Shown here piece after piece: positions 42,653 through 53,047 of a DNA stretch of 64,000 nucleotides. A program made the translations under genes and the position numbers. The notes below the pieces were generated by a model. That model made no database searches and was not told the DNA's origin. It saw only the letters and a program-made list of their open reading frames with translations. The DNA is from Chondrosia reniformis. Taxonomy: Eukaryota > Porifera > Demospongiae > Chondrillida > Chondrillidae. The DNA lies in contig OX359199.1 in assembly GCA_947172415.1 (NCBI GenBank), positions 4,738,001 through 4,802,000 on the forward strand, in the 5' to 3' direction. Position 1 is the stretch's first letter. Each line of letters opens with the position of its first letter.

Positions 42653-45600
42653 TTAATACCGTGGACTAATGTTGTAAAAGTCATCAATTGGAGGTGGGAT
42701 ACTGCCCCCAGTATTGCTGGTATTCCTGCCTGTGTTAGATTGGTCACTTTTACCAATGTTTATATTTTGAGTATCATCTGAACGAGGGTTAGTTGTAACA
42801 GTCCCTTCTTTAGCTGCAGGCGAGGGCCCAAGGTCTGGATTATCTTGTTGATTGGCCTCACGTGCAGATAGTTCTATACTCATAGCATTCAATTTGCCAC
42901 TTCTGCACTTTTCTTTGCTAAAGTAATATAAGAAACAAATAAAAAGAGTTCCTTAAAACCTACATTAAATGTAAGCAATTATTTTCCTACATGCTATGCC
43001 TATTCTGTAATAAATTAAAAAGCTTATAGGGAACTAAACTTGGTGAGAGCTTTGGATGAGGATACAGGAGTCTTCTCTTTCTTCTTCTGCTCCACTGCAC
43101 CAGACAGCTGCTTCTGGGAATACCACTCTTTTAAGTTTATCCTTATATTTATCTCATTTTACTGATAAAGACCTTTGAGTCATAATGTTTACTTCTAAAG
43201 AGTTTCATTGTAACCAAAACGTGACTGCAACAAATACTTCCTATCATTTCATAGATACTATACAATGTGTTCACATCACACAGACTCAAGAAATGGATGT
43301 ACATACATACATACATAAGTATAGGTAGCAGTGCTTACATTATCTTGTATGCTTGCCACACCAGGAAACAGATGATGTACACAAAGGGCAGGAGTGTAAG
43401 CGCAAAGACAAGTACAACTATAAGTGTGTTCTGAGGAGCTTGAAGATAGGCAACACTAACAAGGACTAGGTTCAGTAGCACCAAGAGCTCAATAATGTTG
43501 TGACGATCCTCTTTGTAAGGCTTTGTAAAACAGTGGACAAGAAGAGTAAGTGTTGCAATGTAAAAGAAAACAAGCTAAAAAGAGAAGGAAAAAACATGTT
43601 AAAATGTATGGACAAGCTACTTTAGTTATACATAATACCATATGTGTATACTATATGTTACATACTTGCTATGTACTGCTGTGTACTTACACTTAATATT
43701 GATGAGTCAAAGTAAATTCCAATGTAGAATGCTGCAATGAAAAATAATCTCCTCAAGATATCCCAACCAACCAGCCAACCCATGTTATCCTTAACATCTT
43801 TGTTAAACAAGTCTTCAAAATGTCTTAATTTTGAACCCTGTTTAAATAAACAATACAAAGTATGGCTAATTATACAGAATAAGTCTTGTGTAGATTGTAC
43901 TTACGTCTATACATCCAGCGCATTTTTTTACTTTCTGTTAAATAAAAAACATGGCTCATTATACAGAACAAGGCTTGTATAGAATGAGCTTACATCTATA
44001 CATCCTTGCAGCTTTCTCATTCCATGTACCATTACCAAAAATGGAAGTGGGACCACAAAAAGCAATAAAATTGCCCAACCAAAAATATGAAATGGCAGGA
44101 AGTTTCCAGCCGTGCACTGCTGTTCACCATTGTATAGGAACACCTATTAGAAGGGAAGCAGGACAGAGAAGGGTAAGGATGGAAACTACACATTTAAAGA
44201 GTACAAAATGTTTACATACATATCCTCTTTCAGTTGTTCTGCAACTTAAAATGACCAAACTAGTGTCAGCAATGTATTTATAAATGAATAATCCCAGAAA
44301 GGATAGTCCATGAGCGGCACCTTTGGGATCATTATCTCCACCTTTGGGATCATTATCTCCACCTTTGGGAGCATTATCTCCTTCCTTGGACTTGGTGCCA
44401 TGGCTACAGACTGAATTGCAAGCAATAAGGTTCCAACACTTTCTACCTATTGAAAGAATCTGATCTTTCCTGTAGTTGACAATACAAAGAAGTGATAGTA
44501 GATTTCCATGAAAGTTTGTTTACCAAAATTTAACACACACCAGCACATACCAGTATGAGTATATCACTAAGACGGACATTGCAATGAAAGGAGAGATGTA
44601 GCCCAGTAGAGCTACCCCATGCACTGGCAGCTGCTCTGAGATGCACCACGGTATTGGCACACTAAATGTCAACAAATTCAGCAGATATTGTATACCCTAT
44701 AATGAATAGAATAATGAATAGATCATGTTTAGACAGCATTTCTGGAAACACTAAAGTGTACACATTATTTAGAAAGTCAACCAATCCCTTTACCACATCA
44801 AATATGTGAAGATGGATGGGACTAACATCACTGAAGGGAAGACTAACTATTTAGTTAAGTTAAAGAGGGAAAGGTAAGTTGGGAGTCAGTGTGGCAATGG
44901 CATCTCAGTAGCAAACGCAGGTAGTTTCAACCAGTTCAATTCCCAATGTAATTGCAAGTTTCCCTCTAAAATGATCTACACAGATTTAAACTGTAGACTG
45001 GTGGCCACTTAAATTATCTATAAATACAGACTGCATTGCAAATGTCAGCTTACTCTTATATTTGGGTCTATCACATCACTGTAGGGTCCAAATACTAAAC
45101 CAATGACCTAAAAGATGGTACATTCAATTGGTACATGTGTGATGTACACATGATGTACATGTGATGTACATGTGATGTACACGTGATGTACATGTGATGT
45201 ACATGTGCATGATGTACATGTGATGTAACATATACACATTCTATAGAAACAGCTATATAGCTCTGACTTGAGCATAAAAGATGGCTGCCCTCATTTCAGG
45301 CAACAGTCTCCAATCATTATAAAGTATGACAAAAGATATCACTATGACACCGAAACCTACATTTTCAAAAAATATAAGAAATAGTGAGAGACGCTTTTGT
45401 TTAGTCAAAACATTAACTCACAAAGAAGAATGAAGATTACTAAGCCAATGTAACAATTATCGGAGCACTCCTGGAGATCTATGGTAACATGATTTGATTG
45501 CGGACACAAACCACAGAGGAAACCTGAAATGAAAAGACAGAGAGAGCAAGAGTAATTGATTGCCCGAATAAATATTGGATTTAAAGATACAGAGATGAAG

Positions 45601-48600
45601 GATGAGATGATAAATACACTGTCCAACATTGTATATATACCCAACACTGGCTCTATCACACTTCTTACCGTGTCTTCCACTAGCACGCTGGCTCTATCAC
45701 ACTTCTTACCGTGTCTTCCACTAGCACTCTGGCTCTATCACACTTCTTACCGTGTCTTCCACTAGCACACTGGCTCTATCACACTTCTTACCGTGTCTTC
45801 CACTAGCACACTGGCTCTATCACACTTCTTACCGTGTCTTCCACTAGCACACTGGCTCTATCACACTTCTTACCGTGTCTTCCACTAGCACACTGGCTCT
45901 ATCACACTTCTTACCGTGTCTTCCACTAGCACACTGGCTGTCAAGATTATCAAACTGAAAAAGGCAACCAGGCAAGCCCTCTTGTCTTTGACACGAAAGG
46001 AAAAGTGCCGGCACACCTGGTACTAATGTCAGTTCACCTTCCTTGTTAACATAAGCATAACCACCTTCCTGTAAAGCAGTTAAAGTAGGATCCAGTAACA
46101 CTCTTTTATTAGAAACTGTAGGGATTACTAGTCCATTGAACACTCACTCGAATGTACACATAACGATTGGTAGAGTCACAATGTATAACTTCTTGTGAAA
46201 GTTGACATTCACATCTCTCATTCTCATAGTCATAACCAGGATGGCATGAGCGCCTCAAGTTCACTTCAATCACATTGGACGCTCCCTATTTAGGTATTTA
46301 AGGTACAGGTGAAATAATATATACAAGAAATAGGCAGACATAAAACTAAGAAATAAACAAATAGGTAAGCATATAGGTTAAGAGACAGGTAAACAAACAG
46401 AAATAAACAAACAGGTAAGCATATAGGTTAAGAGACAGGTAAACAAACAGAAATAAACAAACAGGTAAGCATATAGGTTAAGAGACAGGTAAACAAACAG
46501 GTAAGCATATAGGTTAAGAGACAGGTAAACAAACAGGTAAAAACAGAGTTAAACAAATAGGTAAACAAACAGGTAAAAACAGATATAAACAAACAGGTAA
46601 ACAAATAGGTAAACAAACTGAGGCAAACAAGCAGATAGCCACGCATAAGGCGGATTAATGAGAAAGGAAATTCACCAAATACTCTGGTAGAGCAAATTCT
46701 ATTCTTGTCAGTTCTACATTTGAATTTGGAACCTCAATTGGTAATACATCTTCAGATTGACTGACTGCATAAGTAAACTATATAATATGCAAGAGATTAA
46801 AAGGTTTGTTCAAATATTAAAGAGCTGAATATATTAATACAAGTTGTAAGAACTCACAGGTTCTTGATCAAATACTGAAACACGTAACACCCCATCTCTA
46901 GTGTTGTTAAAGTAGTCTTTGTTAAGTAAACGCACTGTAATAGTCTCTCCTGGGTGAACAGTAGCAACTCCGTCAGGAATCTACACACAATACAACAGCA
47001 GCATCCACACATGGCGAGTTGAGAGAGCTTCAATCTACATACCGGTATATTCAGCCTGACCTCCGCCCTTACAGGATCTGTACTAATGGCTCCCTTTTCT
47101 ACAATTCTATTTCCTCTGTTTCCAACAATTTCATTGGAACTGTAGAATAAAAATAACAAAGAAAACACAGGAGTACTTTAATTTAACATATTACTATTTT
47201 ATCAACATACGTAGGAAAACTATGTGACCATTAGAAGGCAGCATAATATTGCTATAAGCAGACTGGCTATTATTCATTCACTACAGTGTCACTAACACTG
47301 CCCAGATCTCGAATACTACTCTAACCTACCAGTTCCACACAGCAGGCAATTATTAGACCTGCCAAAGAATTATCTGTAATGCTAGCTACTGTGAATGTTT
47401 ACTTACTCAAAGAAGAAAGGTGAGTGGAATTCCTCAGGAGGCGTAAAAATAGTGTATCGAGGATCATCAACTGAAATGTTTCCTCCCAAATATGAACACC
47501 TTCTAGCATTACTTGTGTACAAAGCAGCACCAGCCAAACCAGCAGTGTTATTAATGAAATTAATGCTAACGTTCTGCAAGATGACAAACGGATTACATAC
47601 GTAAGTAACAAACAGCAGACTTTAGGGAAAACCTCATTAATTGAAGTATATAGCCCCTCATGGTGTAAACCATATACCAAAAGGGAAAATATTTCCACTG
47701 ACCTTCCACAGTTGTGGGGGTAAGTCCCTAACATCAGGGTCAAAGTATTGAATTAAACAAAATCGATTGAATAAATCCTGAGCAAAGTCAACTGCTGAAA
47801 ATCTTGCAAAGATTCCTCCCCCAGACTCTTTGGCGAAGTTATTAATAAAGTCAAGCCTTGCTCCTGATGATACATTCAACTACTCAAAAAAGTAAAACAC
47901 ATTCAATGTAATGAGGCAAACTGTACCTGAAAATTTTCAAATTGTAATTTGAACTATTTTGAAATGTGAAAGGGGACATACAAAGTACTTTATTGTTTAC
48001 ATGTTTACCTAAATCAGATTCACTACTAACCAAACAACGATCTTCCATTTGAATTCCAGCACCAAATGTGGCATTGTTGTTCATAAAAACCAGTTCACTA
48101 TCACTATCTATGTTAACCACTGTATTTACTAGACTAACACCTCCACCTAGGTTTCCATCAAACACATTTCTGCCACTGAATCTCAATGGAAACCTAAAAC
48201 TAGACACAGCAGCCTCCACTACAAGGTCATTGGTGTTCAGTAAATCAGGAAGGGCCTCCGACTGAGTTACAGTATTATTTATAAATGTGCTACAAAGAGA
48301 TGAAAAAGACAAGGATAACATTTGTAAAATGAATGCATTTTATGCATTCTACATATATAGGGTAGTCAGCTTAATGTCAAAAGGACTGAACAGTTGGAGA
48401 ATAGTCCTACCCACCAATCCTCCATTTGTACTTCAAAGGCAATTTCATCTCCATGAAGAAAAGAAAAAAGTCCCATAGCAGATCCTTCTACTTGGGCAGA
48501 GTTTCTGATGAAAGTACAGTTTTTGAGTTTAAACACATCTGATCTTTCTAAAAAAGCTGATTCCAAGTGTGTCATGAAGTGGTAAAATACCAACCCTATT

Positions 48601-49782
48601 GCTGCACCTCCGAAAGCAAAATTCCTCTCGAATATGCTATTCCTTACTTCAAATTGATTTTCCCCAGCAACGCTGAGAATGTTAACAGAGATGGCGCCAC
48701 CCGAAGCCCGCTCAACAGAATTATTATAGAACTCACAATTCTCAAATAAGATGCTATTATTGGTGGCATCATTAGTAATCTTTATATAAACACCCCCACC
48801 ATCAGCAAAGGCAGTATTGGAGTCTATTATTGTGTCTCGGATAATAATGTTAGAATCTGTAGCCCTATCTAATCTCAAGTATATGGCACCACCATGCCCA
48901 TTCAGCTCCAAGTCTGGAGGCCTATGAGTCTGTTTGGGAGGAGGACTACCATAATTGTTTACAAAATGACATCCTTCCATCAGCAAAGATACACTGGTAT
49001 TTGTAAAAAAACCAAAACCTCCTCCCGAAAGCGTGACTTGGTTGAGCATAGACACAGAAATAGGATCATCACTTTTGATGGTTGGTTGTACTTCATTCAG
49101 TTGGTTGGAGTTTGAATCAAATGTGCAATTTCTCACCACAAAGTTGTCTGTTAGTTTAACATCCAGACCTACACCCAGGGATTGCCTGTATGGCATGCAA
49201 AGAATGACCATTAAGGAGATTAATTCACTGTCATGATAGCTCGTCAAAGGCTCACCTAAACACGCAGTCCTCAATTGTTAGTCCGTTCGTCAGTTGAACA
49301 TATAGATCCGATGCGTAAGGACCGCATCTCTCGAAGATGATTCCACGAACAGTGATATCATTACAGCATAGAAAATACAGGTCGTCCCATTGATCAGTTT
49401 GGTTATTGGGAAATCGTAAGCACTGAAGCGTTACTTGACCGACATTCACAGCTTCGATGGTTACATTAGAAGCGTTAGTGACTTGCAGTTCGCCAGTCGT
49501 ACGATACACTCCGTCATTTAACCTCACACATAGATTACTTCGTGTATTGGTATAATTACAGGTATCGTCATACAATATACCATACACCACTTCTTCGAGC
49601 AAAGCGTATGTTAGCGTTCGACAAGGATTAAGACTTGGGTCTGAAGAGTTAAGGCAACTTGCTGTGTCGTTACCATTCTCGTCGACGTATCTAATGAGAT
49701 CTGTGTCAGCACAAGCCGACCCAAATACTGACCGAACGGCAATAAGACTTAAGATAACAGCTTGTACCCCAAAGTTGACCAT
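42653..49782 (-). CDS. Beta-helix ectodomain, multipass membrane protein (20 exons, 1327 aa)
   Basis: Exons in order: 49256-49782, 48415-49185, 48031-48289, 47703-47879, 47407-47573, 47043-47139, 46858-46980, 46676-46777, 46148-46285, 45915-46068, 45422-45523, 45268-45356, 45054-45107, 44551-44696, 44220-44469, 43994-44143, 43905-43934, 43691-43837, 43339-43574, 42653-42917. MVNFGVQAVILSLIAV is a signal peptide. The ectodomain has NPCRTLTYALLEE and many right-handed beta-helix turns with GGA-type corners (HGGAIYLRL, SGGAISVNI, FGGAAIGL), then a Cys-rich stalk (CHPGYDYENERCEC, GFLCGLCP). From about 850 there are 7-9 hydrophobic segments (CYIGLVIFILLC, LLGYISPFIAMSVLVIYSY, FGWAILLLFVVPLPFLVMV, IIELLVLLNLVLVSVAYL), then a Ser/Asn/Pro-rich tail. 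I know no function; a cell-surface receptor or adhesion role is a guess. Resembles the pectin-lyase-fold/Pmp-like architecture. Confidence 0.82.
42983..43133 (+). repeat. 200-bp dispersed repeat, copy in the last intron of the beta-helix gene
   Basis: Forward copy with TTTTCCTACATGCTATGCCT, GGGAACTAAACTTGGTGAGA and CTCCACTGCACCAGACAGC. Confidence 0.75.
43865..44012 (-). repeat. 89-bp tandem duplication of an exon end, donor and intron (exons 16-17)
   Basis: The end of exon 16 plus intron 16, and exon 17 plus intron 17, are paralogous. Both exon ends read GGATGTATAGAT/C before GTAAG. Both introns then share TATACAAG or TACACAAG, TTCTGTATAATGAGCC or TTCTGTATAATTAGCC, and a TTTAACAG or TTTAAACAG acceptor. 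Confidence 0.85.
44312..44375 (-). repeat. 21-bp coding tandem repeat (exon 15)
   Basis: Three in-frame units encode GGDNDPK-type heptads in a loop of the beta-helix/multipass protein. Confidence 0.9.
45131..45232 (+). repeat. Short tandem repeat of ATGTACATGTG type
   Basis: About eight irregular copies of a 10-12 bp near-palindromic unit (GTGATGTACAT) in intron 12 of the beta-helix gene. Confidence 0.85.
45648..45950 (-). repeat. 41-bp minisatellite containing duplicated 5' splice sites (beta-helix exon 10)
   Basis: Seven tandem 41-bp units start at 45648, 45689, 45730, 45771, 45812, 45853 and 45894. On the gene strand each contains GTGCTAGTGGAAGACACG followed by donor GTAAGAAG. The first unit overlaps the end of exon 10 (ends 45915); equivalent donors follow at 45874, 45833, 45792, 45751, 45710 and 45669. 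Units differ at only one or two bases. Confidence 0.93.
46336..46626 (+). repeat. Compound minisatellite in intron 8 of the beta-helix gene
   Basis: Interleaved short words AAACAAACAGGTAA, GCATATAGGTTAAGAGACAG and GAAATAAACAAACAG repeated about 4-8 times each. Confidence 0.85.
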
Positions 49783-50544
49783 TCCTGGCCTCACAACTTA
49801 CGATCACCAAAAATGCAGTATCTATTATAGCTACCCAATCAATTTTCAGTATGTTTTAATAAATGGCCGCCGCAAACACTAAGGGATGTGGTTGCATACC
49901 ATCGCAGCAATTTCATTCCCGAAATTTGCATAACCAAGTAAATAGTTAAAAAATCCAAAAATACTTTGAAAGAGAAGGGTTTAACCCAAGGCATTGAGCA
50001 ATGTTGATGATAATGATAATGATGTCTCGTGGGAATGTAACATAGAATTGTCATAATTATTGAGTGCATGCTTTGGATAATTGTCAGAAAATGGATTTGT
50101 GAAGGACAGATAAATGCACAAGATTCATTTAACAGTTTGGAGCTCTTATGTGATCATCCATACAATTGAAAGTAGCTATAGCAAGCATAGATAAACTCTT
50201 ACATGATACTTATTTATCAGAATATTTCTCATCTTGTATTCTATCATCCAAAATATTGCTTTAAAGGATATTCCATTATAATCAATTAGATTTCTTTTTT
50301 CTTGGATATGATTATATTCTAATAAGCAATAATAATAATAGCAATCTGCTATCGAGGGGACCATTCATTTTTTTAGCAATTCTTTGACAATTATGAACTC
50401 TTCATAATTGCTTCATCTGGTAATCTTAACAGATAATTTATTGAAAATTGTAAGTTAAGTTACTAGTAGCAACCTCAGGAGTAAACAAGTATGCATATAG
50501 TATAGGGGCTGTAGTAGTATAGATCTATGGTAGAATAAACTAAC
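49783..50544. promoter_or_regulatory. Spacer between the two N-terminal cassettes; promoter of the 1327-aa gene
   Basis: No exon resembling exons 3-20 of the beta-helix gene could be found here on the minus strand. The 130 bases before 49782 contain a short GC-richer stretch (GCGGCGGCCATT) and are the probable promoter. The rest is AT-rich. Confidence 0.5.
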
Positions 50545-52623
50545 CAATTTTCAATTTGGACTTCAAAAGGGATTTCATCACCACGGAGGAAGGAAAACAA
50601 TCCTATTGCCGATCCTTCTCTTTCAGCTAGATTTCCAGCAAACATGCAATTCCTCAACGAAACTGAATCAAAATCATCCAGGGATTCAAAGTCTAAAGTA
50701 TCACCATATAGTACAAGACTAACAGCTGCTCCTCCTAGTGCATGGTTTTCATTAAAGCAAGAGTTTCTAATTTCAAATGAGTTCTTGATAGTTTTGTTAA
50801 ACAAATTTATAGCTATTGCACCTCCAGAAGTATTTACAACACGATTATTAGAGAAGCTACAGTCTTCAATCAAAATTGTGTTTTCCCTTGCATTATCTGA
50901 CATACTAACAAATAGACCACCGCCATCAATCTCCGCAAAATTGGAATTAAATGTGGTATTTCGGATGATCACTGTTGAATTTACAACACCACTGAGTCTA
51001 AAAAATAATCCTCCACCATGACCATCCAGTTGAAACAACGGAGGCCTTCTAGGATCAATAGCTTGTGAACTGCCATTGTTTTTGATTATTAAGCAATCTT
51101 CCATTAAAAATGACAAGTTTGTTGCATTAGCATACAGCCCCAATGCTCCACCAGAGAATGTTAAGTTGTTTAAATCTGATACATCTATCCTATTGTTTTC
51201 AAGGAGAACAAGATTGTCTGATAAGTTGTTGATATTGTTATCAAAGAGACACCTCTTTATTGCAATGCTATTACACTCTCTGAACTCCATTCCGACACCA
51301 CGGTTATTCCTAAGGTACAAATGAGATGAGAACATTCTAGTAAGCATGCTTATTACATTTAATTTATCATTTTCAATCATTTACATGATTGCATAAACAG
51401 AGATTTTGAGATCTGTTACATGTCCCTAGAAATCTCAGTAACAAACGTTAGGTAAACTAAGCCTTTTAGTTTCAAATTCTCATATATATTTTTTGTAGCA
51501 TTAATGTATGTGTAATAAAATATATAATTAAAACAAGTATTTCGAGTTTAAAAGCGTGTGAGGCGCACTCGAACTATTTGGCCGCATCGTTGGGCTTTAA
51601 TATATATTCTTAATCTTAACGAATGAGGACGCTTAAGTGTCCTGAACATTATAAATAACGATAGAAAACTAAAGCTTCCCGCATGAACGCCGCCATTTGC
51701 AAAAACGATGTATTGACGTATAAATTAAGTGTTATAATAGTTGCGTATGAACCCGTATATATCTATAGATATTTATATGTAAGCCATACAACGGGAATCG
51801 GGGCTGCGGCAGCCCCTAAAACATTATTAGAGTTACAAGCATCAAACTTACCCACTTTTTACCAGCCAAATTAGCTTATTAGTCTAAAACTTAGTAGGAA
51901 TGATTACATTTTAAAAATAAGAGGGATTGTCTAATTCTATTATTATAATTGTCCATATTATACATAACAAACGTAATCCCCATCAGCGAATGGTTTGAAG
52001 TGGAACAATTCTTCTAAAAGCAGCAATACTAACAATAACCCCGCCAGGCTAGAATTATAACCGCAACATCGTTTAACTCACCTAAATATGCAATCCACGA
52101 ATTCAATGCTGTTAGTAAGATAACAATAGATTCCAGACCCGACTGGTCCGCAGTGCTCAATTACAAGGCCATTAACGGTTACATTTTCCGAGCAGAAGAA
52201 ATGTAAATCATCCCACTGCCTCGGAACTAGGTTAGGAAATGTGCTGCACTGTAGAATAGCTTGGCCTGGATTAACGGCTTCGATTATCAAGTTGGCTGTC
52301 CTAGTCACTTGAAGTTCACCCGATGTCTTATATATTCCATCTTCCAAACGAACACAGAGGTTATCGGGGGTACTAGAATAATTGCAGTAATCTGCGTATA
52401 CCACTCCAGGCATTTCTTCTTCAAGTAGGGCGTACGTTATCGTCCGACAAGGGTTTGATTTAGCTTGATCAGGGGTAAGGGCATTCAAACAACTCGGAGT
52501 GTTGCTGCCATTTTCCGATACATATCGAACTAAGTGGCTACCATCCATACAGAGGGACTGAGTCTGCACCAAATTGGCCTGGAATAACAGTATTAAGCAC
52601 AGAACGGCGACCATTGCGGCCAT
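50545..52623 (-). CDS. Second beta-helix N-terminal cassette (2 exons, 435 aa) without its own membrane exons
   Basis: Exons 52082-52623 and 50545-51309. Paralogue of exons 1-2 of the gene at 42653-49782: signal peptide MAAMVAVLCLILLFQA, HLVRYVSENGSNTPSCLN, NPCRTITYALLEE, GVYRTTGELQV versus GIYKTSGELQV, and the same beta-helix corners (HGGGLFFRLS, SGGAIAINL, LGGAAVSLVL) ending GLFSFLRGDEIPFEVQIENW. Exon 2 ends with a good donor (TG/GTTAGT) in phase 2, exactly as in the neighbour, so it is not a terminal exon. No downstream exons of its own lie before the neighbour's exon 1. It is either a truncated duplicate or an alternative 5' cassette splicing to exon 3 at 48289 (inference). I found no internal stop. 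Confidence 0.75.
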
Positions 52624-53047
52624 TTTAATTACCACGCCCACTTTATATGCGTCACATGTCGTCTACTCAATCATGGTTACTTTGAGAGATAGAGACTAGA
52701 ATGTGTTAATGTTACTCTTGGGGAATCCTTGAAGATATATTTGAGCTGAATAGATGAACAGGATACCGAAAAACTAAACGCTGTAGTCTAAGTAAGCATT
52801 TGTAACAGCTTTTTAAATATTTTATTTTATTCTCTTTTTAAACTTGTTCATGTCTTTATTTTTGTACCATTTATCTCTAAATCATTGTATATACTTAAAA
52901 TGAAAGCGCATGAACCCCAAGTGTTCATTAAGAGTAGCTTTCATGTATATCCCATTGTCTTATTAATGATGTGATGATATTTCATTATTCAAGTCAGTGG
53001 AGGGTGCCCATTTTCTGTCTCTCTAAGCCTCAGAGGTCCCAGAAGCC
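52624..53047. promoter_or_regulatory. Bidirectional promoter, beta-helix cassette (-) / BAZ1-like gene (+)
   Basis: Head-to-head starts 424 bases apart. A TATAAA on the minus strand (52642-52647) lies only about 20 bases before the cassette ATG, too close for a classical TATA box unless the second ATG (MVAVLC) is used. No coding sequence seen. Confidence 0.45.

Noticed and set aside
45648-45950. CRISPR-like array appearance of the tandem repeats
   Set aside because: Units are contiguous without unique spacers, and the surrounding DNA is clearly animal.
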